From: Barnesiella sp. | GTDB lineage: Bacteria; Bacteroidota; Bacteroidia; Bacteroidales; Muribaculaceae | Reading direction: 5' to 3' | Assembly (NCBI GenBank): GCA_014801075.1 | Contig: JAAVEW010000011.1 | Location: forward strand, 1-64,000 | DNA: 64,000 bases | Shown: positions 10,532 to 17,516 of the stretch, piece by piece | Layout: each line of letters starts with the position of its first letter | Position numbering within the stretch: the first letter of the stretch is position 1 | Translations under genes and position numbers: made by a program | Notes under the pieces: model-generated | The model's input: the letters and a program-made list of their open reading frames with translations, nothing else | The model's database searches: none | Told to the model about the DNA's origin: nothing

Positions 10532-11065
10532 ATGACTATGAGCCGAAAATTACTCCTTTGCTGCGCTATAGCAGCCGCTTCAGCTACAATGGTTAGTGCA
10601 CAAAAAGCTGAAATCACAGCCAGTTACGGTGCTTACACACAGATGGACGCCACCAACATGCATGACGGGTGGGGCGACGTGAACAATGCCTGGGGTGCCC
10701 TCAACGTAGGCGTCAACTTCAAGGTAGCTCCCAACATTTGGGTCGGTCCCTCCTACACCTTCTCATCGACTACAACCGAAGGCGGTCCCAAACACAGCAA
10801 CATCGCCTATCACGCAATTATGATGAACGGCCGATATGGCTACTACAAAAACTCCATCGTTCAACTCTACGGTAAGGTAGGTCTCGGTGTGGAAATCAGC
10901 CACATGCAGCCCCGCGGATTTGACAGCTACAACAAGACATACTGCGCATTCCAGATTGTGCCTATCGGCGCGCAGGTCGACCTCAGCCGTTCATGGGCCA
11001 TGTATGCCGAAGCAGGTTTCGGTGCTCAGGGTCTTTTCCAGTTCGGTTTCAAATATAAATTCTAA
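10532..11065 (+). CDS. Small outer-membrane beta-barrel protein
   Basis: 177 aa. The signal peptide ends VSAQ. The mature part alternates hydrophobic and polar residues in about eight strands, has the pattern PNIWVGPSYTFSST and ends FGFKYKF with a terminal Phe, the outer-membrane insertion signature. It resembles OmpA/OmpX-like 8-strand barrels of Bacteroidetes. No function is known. The start could also be the ATG at 10538 (MSRK), three codons fewer in practice two. It is followed by the left hairpin repeat of the 11077-13158 segment. Confidence 0.75.
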   Translation: MTMSRKLLLCCAIAAASATMVSAQKAEITASYGAYTQMDATNMHDGWGDVNNAWGALNVGVNFKVAPNIWVGPSYTFSSTTTEGGPKHSNIAYHAIMMNGRYGYYKNSIVQLYGKVGLGVEISHMQPRGFDSYNKTYCAFQIVPIGAQVDLSRSWAMYAEAGFGAQGLFQFGFKYKF

Positions 11066-11076
11066 AGCATAAACTT

Positions 11077-11120
11077 ATAAAGGCAACGAGACTGTCTAAC
11101 AACCAAAGTTAGGCAGTCTC
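11077..11120 (+). repeat. Left hairpin/inverted repeat bounding an accessory segment
   Basis: Bases 11077-11100 (ATAAAGGCAACGAG, then ACTGTCTAAC) match the reverse complement of 13135-13158 with one mismatch in 24. Each end also folds on itself: GAGACTGTCTAAC pairs with GTTAGGCAGTCTC around the loop AACCAAA, so it may double as a terminator for the barrel gene. Confidence 0.7.
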
Positions 11121-11363
11121 TTCGTCTTTCTCGACGAGCGCGAGCAAGTCGAACGGCATTTATCTCCCGTACGGTCGATGAGCTAAAGGTTGATTGTCGC
11201 TACCCCACGGGATATAAGAGAGGCTATCGTCCACGACGGTAGGCACAATATCCACGTCTTCGCGGAATACTGACGCGGAATTGACGGTAAACGCGGCTCG
11301 TGCCTCGAAGCCGGGCAGGTTTTCAACGGAGTTGAAATTAAGGTCGGAAAAAGAGAAGTCCAT
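11109..11363 (-). pseudogene. Phage portal-like gene fragment (N-terminal ~80 codons, interrupted)
   Basis: Reading leftward from ATG 11363 gives MDFSFSDLNFNSVENLPGF and later SYIPWGSDNQ. Ten codons ending in TAA (PLAHRPYGR stop) follow, and then in the same frame MPFDLLALVEKDEETA with a stop at 11109. IPWGxDN followed by MP...I/VExDET resembles the N-terminus of Bacteroidetes phage portal-type proteins as I remember them. So this looks like a truncated portal gene with a 30-base in-frame insertion carrying a stop. The start codon lies inside the terminator hairpin of the aspartyl protease gene. The family link is from memory and is uncertain. Confidence 0.4.
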
Positions 11364-11395
11364 AACTTGCTGATTTATGCAGCGAAGTTATGGAC
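11348..11395 (-). terminator. Terminator of the aspartyl protease gene
   Basis: GTCCATAACTTGCTG (11358-11372) pairs with CAGC and AAGTTATGGAC (11380-11395) with one bulged base; on the minus strand it is followed by a T-rich tract (11348-11357). It lies 29 bases after the protease stop. Confidence 0.75.
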
Positions 11396-11423
11396 CTTAT
11401 GACGGTTGCGAAAAGACGTAGAA

Positions 11424-12782
11424 TTACCTGATGTGAAAGTCTTTAGAGATACCGGTTGTCAAGACAAAATCAACAAGATTGAAACGGACAAAAGTGTATA
11501 ACATAAGAGTTCGCAGTCCGATGATGCACTCATATTGACCACCGATGCCGGCTTCCTTTTCGGTTGCAACTACAAATTCAGGAATCTCAACAGTATGGTT
11601 TCCTAACGCTATTTTCATATTTGATAGCTTGTAGCAGTCAATATAATTAACGCCCCCTATACCAGCCATTCTAACTGTGTCTTTGATTCCATTGTCTAAT
11701 ACATACTGCTTATTGCTTTCAAAGAAAGCATTACCGATACTTCCATAAGAAGCATCTCCTGAATCAATGCACATCAGCATAGGTTCGTTGTGAATAGTTC
11801 CTGTGCAAAGCAAATTCATTGACGACGAGAAGCAGAGATTGGGTTTGGCATCGGTTTTAACCGGAATGAATGGTGCTTTTGACGGTACTGTTATTGTGTT
11901 TGTCATGAAGTTAATGTTAACCTCTTTAAGTTGAAGCATCAAATCGCTCCCTAATATAATACTGAATGCATCAGTATATTGGTCGGCTTCGCTATTCTCA
12001 GATAAGATTGAGACTACTGAGAAAGGTACATCTTTAATTGTAATATTACCTAACCGAAGTTCACTGGCGATAGCCATATATCCATCCTTTTTGGCTACAC
12101 CATCAACTGTTATTCTCGTACCCTTCAGAGGAATAAGATTATATTTCTCTGCCATTTCCGGGGAAATCAAATTTATACCTGCTCCTGTGTCAAAAGTAAT
12201 ATCCGCTGATAATCCGTTAATAGTACATTCTTTCAGATGCATCAAAACAGATCCTTTTTCAGTTGGACCAACGGGAACGATAGCAAAAGGCACCTTCCCT
12301 GTACCATCTCCGTTAAATTGAATTTGATAAGGATTATAAGCAGCAAGAGCAGAATAACGGTTGGCTTGTGAAGTAAGGTTAGAAACAATTGCAGAATCAA
12401 GATATTGTCGGGTTGCATCTAAAACCGAATTTGTCATTGATGCAGCGGCTTCATTTTGTCCGACTCTGCTTAAGTCCATGCCGAACATAAAGGTGGAGGA
12501 AATCAAATTGCCTAAATCAAGATATTCTGATTGAGTGTTGAATAGTTCTTGAAAAGCAGGTATTGATACATTGGGGCGATTTAGTCGGTTTCCAATCAGA
12601 CAGCGAGAGTATATTTCGAGAAAAGGATGAATTGAGTCCTTAGGTACGGAATTGTAGATAGAATCAAGAGCGAACCAATCAGAACGATTCATCGCATTGC
12701 CAATTTTTTCATCGACAGACTGCGAGAAACCGCTAAAAGATATAATGCTGAGAAAAGCATATAAAAGGATTCTTCGTAACAT
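11424..12782 (-). CDS. Exported retropepsin-like aspartyl protease (two-domain)
   Basis: 452 aa with a signal peptide (LSIISFSGFSQS, cleaved near 21). A helical N-terminal part (~25-165) precedes two retropepsin-like lobes. The first has the active-site triad FDTGAGINLI near residue 198. The second has CIDSGDASYGSI near 338, where the usual DTG is DSG. Clan AA proteases need two Asp-containing lobes, so both may form one active site. The gene is clearly more AT-rich than its neighbours and lies between inverted hairpin repeats and phage-like debris, suggesting acquisition. It has its own promoter (12807-12814) and terminator. Substrate unknown. Confidence 0.8.
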   Translation of the reverse strand: MLRRILLYAFLSIISFSGFSQSVDEKIGNAMNRSDWFALDSIYNSVPKDSIHPFLEIYSRCLIGNRLNRPNVSIPAFQELFNTQSEYLDLGNLISSTFMFGMDLSRVGQNEAAASMTNSVLDATRQYLDSAIVSNLTSQANRYSALAAYNPYQIQFNGDGTGKVPFAIVPVGPTEKGSVLMHLKECTINGLSADITFDTGAGINLISPEMAEKYNLIPLKGTRITVDGVAKKDGYMAIASELRLGNITIKDVPFSVVSILSENSEADQYTDAFSIILGSDLMLQLKEVNINFMTNTITVPSKAPFIPVKTDAKPNLCFSSSMNLLCTGTIHNEPMLMCIDSGDASYGSIGNAFFESNKQYVLDNGIKDTVRMAGIGGVNYIDCYKLSNMKIALGNHTVEIPEFVVATEKEAGIGGQYECIIGLRTLMLYTFVRFNLVDFVLTTGISKDFHIR

Positions 12783-12806
12783 ATATGTTTTGTCTTATAG
12801 TTTGTG

Positions 12807-12814
12807 CAAAGGTA
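12807..12814 (-). promoter_or_regulatory. -7 promoter box of the aspartyl protease gene
   Basis: TACCTTTG on the minus strand, 25 bases before the start codon; fits TAnnTTTG. No clear -33 box. Confidence 0.6.
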
Positions 12815-12910
12815 CGTATTTTCAGCTACATATTTAAGGAATACCTCACAATCGTTTACGCGGAAGATGCAGCAGTCGCGGATTTCTTTGCAAGCAAAGC
12901 GCTAAAGCGA

Positions 12911-13129
12911 TTATGCGACATTCGCCGGAGGCAAGCAACTTGACGTTGCGCCAACCTCCGTAAAGATGCCGGGCGAGGCTGACAAGCGGACGCATGGGCG
13001 GTTGTCGGCATATCGCCATGTGAATTTGACAGAGTTAAGGTTATCGTCGGAGTTATGAACTTCGCAGGTTGAATCGGTTATAAGGATATTTGAGGTTAGA
13101 CTTTCGGGAGAGAAGAGACTGTCTAACAA
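12911..13129 (-). pseudogene. Unrecognised coding-like fragment next to the right repeat
   Basis: An open frame of about 72 codons runs leftward (LTSNILITDSTCEVHNSDDN, then SVKFTWRYADNRP and SPGIFTEV). It opens with a TTG inside the hairpin repeat, so it has no natural start. The composition looks like real protein up to about GIFTEV and random afterwards (GATSSCLPPANVA). I do not recognise the family. Together with the portal-like fragment on the other side of the protease gene, it suggests decayed prophage or mobile-element sequence. The rest of the 12815-13194 gap holds nothing else I can name. Confidence 0.3.
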
Positions 13130-13158
13130 CCAAAGTTAGACAGCCTCGTTGCCTTTAT
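13115..13158 (-). repeat. Right hairpin/inverted repeat bounding the accessory segment
   Basis: GAGACTGTCTAAC (13115-13127) and GTTAGACAGCCTC (13135-13147) flank the loop AACCAAA. The outer part CTCGTTGCCTTTAT is the reverse complement of the left copy's outer part. The loop is in the same orientation in both copies while the flanks are inverted. Confidence 0.7.
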
Positions 13159-13194
13159 TATTGTAAGATACTTTTTTAAGACTGAAAAACATAT

Positions 13195-13202
13195 TAATTT
13201 TG
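13195..13202 (+). promoter_or_regulatory. -7 promoter box of the ThiF-family gene
   Basis: TAATTTTG, 41 bases upstream of the ATG at 13244. No convincing -33 TTTG. Confidence 0.55.
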
Positions 13203-13243
13203 TGGTGCGGGGTGATATATCCCCTGCGTTTACACTATAATTT

Positions 13244-13960
13244 ATGGAAAAGAATGTGAAATATCCGCGCAGATATGCACGCCTTGAAGCTATTGAAGCT
13301 ATCGGCCGCGAGGGAGTTGAGAAACTGCGCAATGGAAAAGTATTTATCATAGGCTGCGGCGCGCTCGGTTCGCTCTGCGCCATGTATCTCGCCGCTTCGG
13401 GGGTGGGAACAATCGGGTTGGCCGACTTCGACACCATCGATGCCACCAATCTGCAGCGCCAGCTCTTCTACACCGAGGACTCCGTGGGCACTTCAAAGAT
13501 AGAGCAACTGGCCGAACGTTTGCTTAGTCTCAACTCCGAAACTACGGTCCGCCTCCACAAAGAGATGATAACTCCGGCCAAGGCCGAAAGGATATTCCCC
13601 GACTATGATTTCATTATCGACGGCAGCGACAACCCGTCGACCAAACTGATGACCTCACGTGTGTGTGAAAGCCTCGGCGTGCCCTACTGCATAGGGGGCG
13701 TGGAAAGTTTTTCGGGTCAGGTAATGAGCTGGAGTCCGGGCCACACAGGCTACAAAGAACTGTTTGGCGAGATAGCCGCCTGCTCCGAACTGCTCCCCTG
13801 CTCCATCGCCGGCGTCGCCGGTCCTGCGGCAGGAGTCGTGGCCTCCTATCAGGCCTCTGAAGCCATCAAGTTTCTCACTTCGGCGGGGACGATGCTCTAT
13901 GACCGGCTCCACACCTTCGACCTTCTCACCGCCGCTTCCGATACCCTTATTCTCGGCTAA
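13244..13960 (+). CDS. ThiF/MoeB/HesA-family adenylyltransferase (E1-like)
   Basis: 238 aa. The Rossmann nucleotide loop GCGALGSLCAMYLAASGVG (about 38-56), the DFDTIDATNLQRQLFY segment and the IIDGSDNPSTK motif (124-134) are the hallmarks of E1-like enzymes that adenylate the C-terminal glycine of ubiquitin-like sulfur carriers (ThiS, MoaD). Only two Cys near the C-terminus (C-SELLP-C) sit where the zinc-binding CxxC region is expected, and the rhodanese extension of some MoeB proteins is absent. No ThiS/MoaD or molybdopterin/thiamine genes are adjacent, so the partner cannot be assigned. Confidence 0.8.
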   Translation: MEKNVKYPRRYARLEAIEAIGREGVEKLRNGKVFIIGCGALGSLCAMYLAASGVGTIGLADFDTIDATNLQRQLFYTEDSVGTSKIEQLAERLLSLNSETTVRLHKEMITPAKAERIFPDYDFIIDGSDNPSTKLMTSRVCESLGVPYCIGGVESFSGQVMSWSPGHTGYKELFGEIAACSELLPCSIAGVAGPAAGVVASYQASEAIKFLTSAGTMLYDRLHTFDLLTAASDTLILG

Positions 13961-13970
13961 AAACTTTTAG

Positions 13971-14009
13971 TTCCCCGTACACCAATATTTGTTGATGCCG
14001 GGGCTTGGG
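13971..14009. repeat. Dispersed intergenic repeat, CCAATATTTGTT family (copy 1)
   Basis: CCCCG and CGGGG arms enclose CCAATATTTGTTGATG. The same unit occurs at 35932-36021 and 62023-62056. It lies in the short gap after the ThiF-family gene. Confidence 0.6.
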
Positions 14010-14028
14010 CCGATTCCTAATTTTTTTG

Positions 14029-14036
14029 TATCTTTG
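14029..14036 (+). promoter_or_regulatory. -7 promoter box very close to the start codon of the FMN/Fe-S gene
   Basis: TATCTTTG ends 5 bases before ATG 14042, with TTGG at 14005-14008 as a possible -33. Transcription would start at or next to the ATG, implying a leaderless mRNA. Confidence 0.55.
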
Positions 14037-14041
14037 CTCAT

Positions 14042-15130
14042 ATGAAGAAGATAAACCGATTTATAAGTCTGGCAGTTGTGCTTATGCTGCTTGCGGCCGC
14101 TGCCATCACCGTACACAAGTCACTGTTCAATCACAAAATCGGGCAGACCGCTGCCGTCGAAACCGCTGAGGCAGAGACGTGTGACACCATCACCACACTC
14201 GCCGACGGGTCGGAGGTAATCCACACCGCCGGACTACCCGGCACTATCGGCGGATATGCCGGCAACGTCGACCTCGACATTCATATTACCGACGGCCGCA
14301 TCACCTCGGTTGAGGCGCTTCCCAACACCGAGACACCATCGTTCTTCAAGCGCGCTTCGGTACTCCTCGACAGCTGGAACGGTGAGACTCCGGAGGATGC
14401 ACTGTTGCTCAAAGTCGACGCCGTCACAGGTGCCACGTACACCTCGATGGCCATTATAAGCAACGTAAATGTGGGTCTTAACTACTACGAAGGTCAGGCT
14501 GCCAAGGCGCAGAGTGTCGACCCCGCTGCCGCCACACCATGGAAAATATGGGTGGCCCTCGCCGTGACGCTCGCCGCCTGCATAGTGCCGCTGTTTGTCA
14601 GGAACAAGGTTTACCGCACCGTGCAACTCGTCGCCAACGTGATTGTGCTCGGATTCTGGTGCGGCCAGTTTCTCGACTATGCCCTTATACTCAAATATAT
14701 ATCATCGGGGGTAGCGCTCCCCGCCGCAATCGTGGGCATAGTAATGCTCGTTGCGGCCTTCATATATCCTCTGTTCGGCCGTCCGCAGCACTACTGCTCC
14801 CACGTATGCCCCCTCGGTTCGGCGCAGGAGCTTGCCGGAAAGATATGCGGCTACAAGATACGCATATCGGCCCGCACCCTCAAAGGGCTTGACATGTTCC
14901 GCAAATTGCTGTGGGGCGCTCTGATGCTGCTCCTCTGGGCCGACTGCCTGACGGGTTGGGTGGATCTCGAACTCTTTCAGGCGTTCCAATTCCGCTCTGC
15001 TTCCATCGGTATCATCGTGGCAGCCTGCGCATTCATAGCGCTGTCGGTGGTGGTGTCGCGTCCCTACTGCCGCTTCGTATGCCCTACCGGCTCGCTGTTT
15101 AAAACTGCTGAACGGGCAGGCAATTCCTAA
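14042..15130 (+). CDS. Membrane FMN-binding and 4Fe-4S (NosR/NapH-like) electron-transfer protein
   Basis: 362 aa. TM1 (about 8-25) leads to an extracytoplasmic FMN-binding domain (about 65-155) with VTGATYTS near residue 128, the NqrC/RnfG-type motif whose Thr can carry covalent FMN. Several TM helices follow (170-185, 190-215, 220-245, 290-310, 315-340). Two polyferredoxin-type motifs, CSHVCPLG (~251) and CRFVCPTG (~342), lie in cytoplasmic-side loops as in NosR/NapH. It should pass electrons through the membrane to an outside flavin. The following gene encodes an exported nitroreductase, a plausible redox partner. No ApbE-like flavin transferase is visible here. Confidence 0.8.
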   Translation: MKKINRFISLAVVLMLLAAAAITVHKSLFNHKIGQTAAVETAEAETCDTITTLADGSEVIHTAGLPGTIGGYAGNVDLDIHITDGRITSVEALPNTETPSFFKRASVLLDSWNGETPEDALLLKVDAVTGATYTSMAIISNVNVGLNYYEGQAAKAQSVDPAAATPWKIWVALAVTLAACIVPLFVRNKVYRTVQLVANVIVLGFWCGQFLDYALILKYISSGVALPAAIVGIVMLVAAFIYPLFGRPQHYCSHVCPLGSAQELAGKICGYKIRISARTLKGLDMFRKLLWGALMLLLWADCLTGWVDLELFQAFQFRSASIGIIVAACAFIALSVVVSRPYCRFVCPTGSLFKTAERAGNS

Positions 15131-15135
15131 TCACA

Positions 15136-15169
15136 ATTCATAATTCGTAATTCATAATTCATAATTAAG
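15136..15169. repeat. Short tandem repeat ATTCATA
   Basis: Four 7-base units ATTCATA (one ATTCGTA) plus a partial fifth run up to the nitroreductase start, where a ribosome-binding site would be expected. Confidence 0.7.
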
Positions 15170-15817
15170 ATGAAAAATTATAAGTTTCTTACTATACTGC
15201 TTGCTATCGGGCTCGTCACCGTTGCTTACAAATGGGTTGCCTGCTCTACTTCGCAGACTGAAACCGCTGCCGATGCGGTAGTGGAAAAATCGACCATCGA
15301 CGACATCATGACCCGCAGCAGCGTGCGCGCCTACTCCGACAAAGAGGTTGAACCGGAGAAAATCGACACCCTTCTTCGTGCCGCTATGGCAGCCCCCACT
15401 GCCCGAAACCTTCAGCCCTGGCGCTTTGTTGTAATCAATGACCGTGCTTTGCTCGACACTATCAGTGCCAATTTCGGCTCAATGACGATGGCCAAAAACG
15501 CTTCTCTCGCCATTGTGACATGCGGTGACCTGAGCGCCGCCATGGAGGGTGAAGGCCGCGACTACTGGATTCAGGACGTATCGGCCGCCACGGAGAATCT
15601 GCTCCTCGCAGCCCACGCCATGGGTCTCGGCGCAGTGTGGTGCGGCATCTACCCAGTGTCATCGCGCGTGGCCGACTTCAGCGCTCTGCTCTCGCTGCCC
15701 GACAATATCATTCCTATGGCATGCGTCTGCATCGGTTACCCCGCCGCAGAGTCAACACCCAAGGATAAATGGCATCCCGAATATATCCGCTACAACTCAT
15801 GGACCGACCGTAAATAA
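15170..15817 (+). CDS. Exported or membrane-anchored nitroreductase-family flavoprotein
   Basis: 215 aa. Unlike typical cytoplasmic nitroreductases it begins with a hydrophobic segment (residues 6-20) ending KWVAC, so Cys25 may be a lipid attachment site or the helix an uncleaved anchor. The catalytic domain starts near 42 with the FMN-contact pattern TRSSVRAYSDKEV, then AAMAAPTARNLQPWRFVVI, and ends with AVWCGIYP and CVCIGYPAAE. The family reduces nitro compounds, quinones or halogenated substrates with FMN. It lies 39 bases after the FMN/Fe-S membrane protein and is probably in the same operon; the electron donor may be that protein. The export call rests on the N-terminus only. Confidence 0.75.
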   Translation: MKNYKFLTILLAIGLVTVAYKWVACSTSQTETAADAVVEKSTIDDIMTRSSVRAYSDKEVEPEKIDTLLRAAMAAPTARNLQPWRFVVINDRALLDTISANFGSMTMAKNASLAIVTCGDLSAAMEGEGRDYWIQDVSAATENLLLAAHAMGLGAVWCGIYPVSSRVADFSALLSLPDNIIPMACVCIGYPAAESTPKDKWHPEYIRYNSWTDRK

Positions 15818-15871
15818 TTTCTTACGGAACACCTGTATATAATTTATGATTTACTTAAAAAACTACACGAT

Positions 15872-16720
15872 ATGAAAATCATTAAGGATAAGGAATACGG
15901 AGGCGAACGTCCCCTCTACGCACTTCACGACGCACGCCTTGAGAACGTCACTATCCACGTCGGTGAATCAAGTATCAAGGAGGGCTCGGATATCGAGGCC
16001 GAAAACTGCACTTTCGAGGGTAAATATGTGTTCTGGGAAGTTACCAACTTCACCGTCAAGAACTGTTACTTCGCCGAGAGCGCCCGCTCAAGCCTCTGGT
16101 ACTCGCGCAACTGCCGCATGATTGACTGCAAGGTCGATGCGCCCAAACTGTTCCGCCGCATGAAAGGTATCTACGTGGAACGCACCGCATTCCCCAACGG
16201 CGAGCAATACCTCTGGGACTGCTCCGACATAGAGCTGCGCGATGTCTCCATCGATAACTGCGACTATGCGTTCATGCACTGCGAAAACGTAAAGATAGAG
16301 CGTTACCGCCAGAATGGCAACTACAGTTTCCAGTACGCAAAGAATGTGGAGATACGCAACGCCGTCATCAACTCCAAGGATGCCTTCTGGGAGGCCGAGA
16401 ATGTCACCGTCTACGACTCCGAAATCAATGGCGAGTACCTCGGCTGGTACGGCAAGAACCTGAAATTCGTGCGCTGCCATCTCACCGGCGAGCAGTTGCT
16501 CTGCTATGTAGACGGTCTGATACTGGAGGACTGCACATTTGGCGACGATGCCAACCTGCTCTTCGAGTATTCAAAGGTTGAAGGCAACGTCAAAGGTCAC
16601 CTCACAAGTGTGAAGAACCCCACCACGGGTCACCTCACCGCCGACTCCATAGGCGAAATCATAATCGACGAAAATATAAAGCAACCCGCCGATTGCAAGA
16701 TAACAGTTCTCGACAAATAA
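15872..16720 (+). CDS. DUF3737 family right-handed beta-helix protein
   Basis: 282 aa. The whole sequence is a run of ~20-residue coils of the form ENVTIxxSxIxxxxxLWxSxN, with conserved EYGGERPLYALHDARLENV at the start and many N/C/F ladder positions. This matches DUF3737, a pectate-lyase-like cytoplasmic family of unknown function common in gut Firmicutes and Bacteroidetes. No signal peptide. It stands 54 bases after the nitroreductase and 54 before the next gene, so it may be part of the same transcription unit. Confidence 0.8.
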   Translation: MKIIKDKEYGGERPLYALHDARLENVTIHVGESSIKEGSDIEAENCTFEGKYVFWEVTNFTVKNCYFAESARSSLWYSRNCRMIDCKVDAPKLFRRMKGIYVERTAFPNGEQYLWDCSDIELRDVSIDNCDYAFMHCENVKIERYRQNGNYSFQYAKNVEIRNAVINSKDAFWEAENVTVYDSEINGEYLGWYGKNLKFVRCHLTGEQLLCYVDGLILEDCTFGDDANLLFEYSKVEGNVKGHLTSVKNPTTGHLTADSIGEIIIDENIKQPADCKITVLDK

Positions 16721-16774
16721 CAGTCCGTAACGACTGCATGACAGCCACGCCTCACATGGCACGGCAACTTCAAT

Positions 16775-17431
16775 ATGGATATCAAACAATACGCTCTCTC
16801 AGCGGCCCAGCATACCGACGCGGCTCTCGCCTCAGGTAACATCGCGGAAGCGATACGCCTGTCGGGCGAGGCCACCGCGGCGCTTGACGCCGAGTGGACA
16901 CGACTCTACAATGCCCGTGCCCGCGAAAGCGACTCGGCCCTCATCGCCGGCAACTTCGTGGCCGCCCGTCATCTCGACGCCCTCATGCAGGGTGATGCGG
17001 TTGCCGAGGCTTTTTCTACCGCCGCCATGCTGCTGTATCGCAGTACGTTTGCCCGCGAGAAGTCCCCGTCGCTCGCACAGTCGCAACTCGATATACTTTG
17101 CCGTCTGCTCTCATCGGCTCTCGAAGTCGGTGACCGTCAAGGCTTCACATCGCCCGAGGCCGACCCGGCCGACGTTGACCACTTCGCGCATATCATCACC
17201 TACATCGCCTCGATGCTCTACGCATTCTACAACGAGGTAGGCACTTCGCGCCCCGACTCCCCGATGCTTGAGGATGCCTACACCCTGCTCGAACAGATGG
17301 AGGCCATCGGTGCCATCCAGCAGCCCGACGTGCGTGTCAACGACACCGAAGTCGCCGCCACCGACCTCTCCGCCATTCTCCCCGACCTGCTCGGTCGTGC
17401 CAAAGCCCTCTCAATCCTCAAAACCGATTGA
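16775..17431 (+). CDS. Hypothetical all-helical protein
   Basis: 218 aa, Ala/Leu/Asp-rich, predicted almost entirely alpha-helical, with no signal peptide or membrane segment. The N-terminal part (SAAQHTDAALASGNIAEAIR) and repeated A..L..G patterns recall TPR-like helical hairpins, but no family is recognised. Codon use matches its neighbours, so it is a real resident gene. It ends 85 bases before the MscS start; whether they are cotranscribed is unclear. Confidence 0.6.
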   Translation: MDIKQYALSAAQHTDAALASGNIAEAIRLSGEATAALDAEWTRLYNARARESDSALIAGNFVAARHLDALMQGDAVAEAFSTAAMLLYRSTFAREKSPSLAQSQLDILCRLLSSALEVGDRQGFTSPEADPADVDHFAHIITYIASMLYAFYNEVGTSRPDSPMLEDAYTLLEQMEAIGAIQQPDVRVNDTEVAATDLSAILPDLLGRAKALSILKTD

Positions 17432-17516
17432 CCTGACCCGCCCGCCTGCATCCCTCCAATTCTGCAATATAACCCGACAAGCCGCCCGCGCGCGGACAAT
17501 AAGCATCTCAGTTGCA

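Noticed and set aside
17268-17516. N-terminal extension of the MscS frame
   Set aside because: Overlaps the preceding gene in another frame and reads as Pro/Ser-rich noise; the signal peptide starts at 17517.
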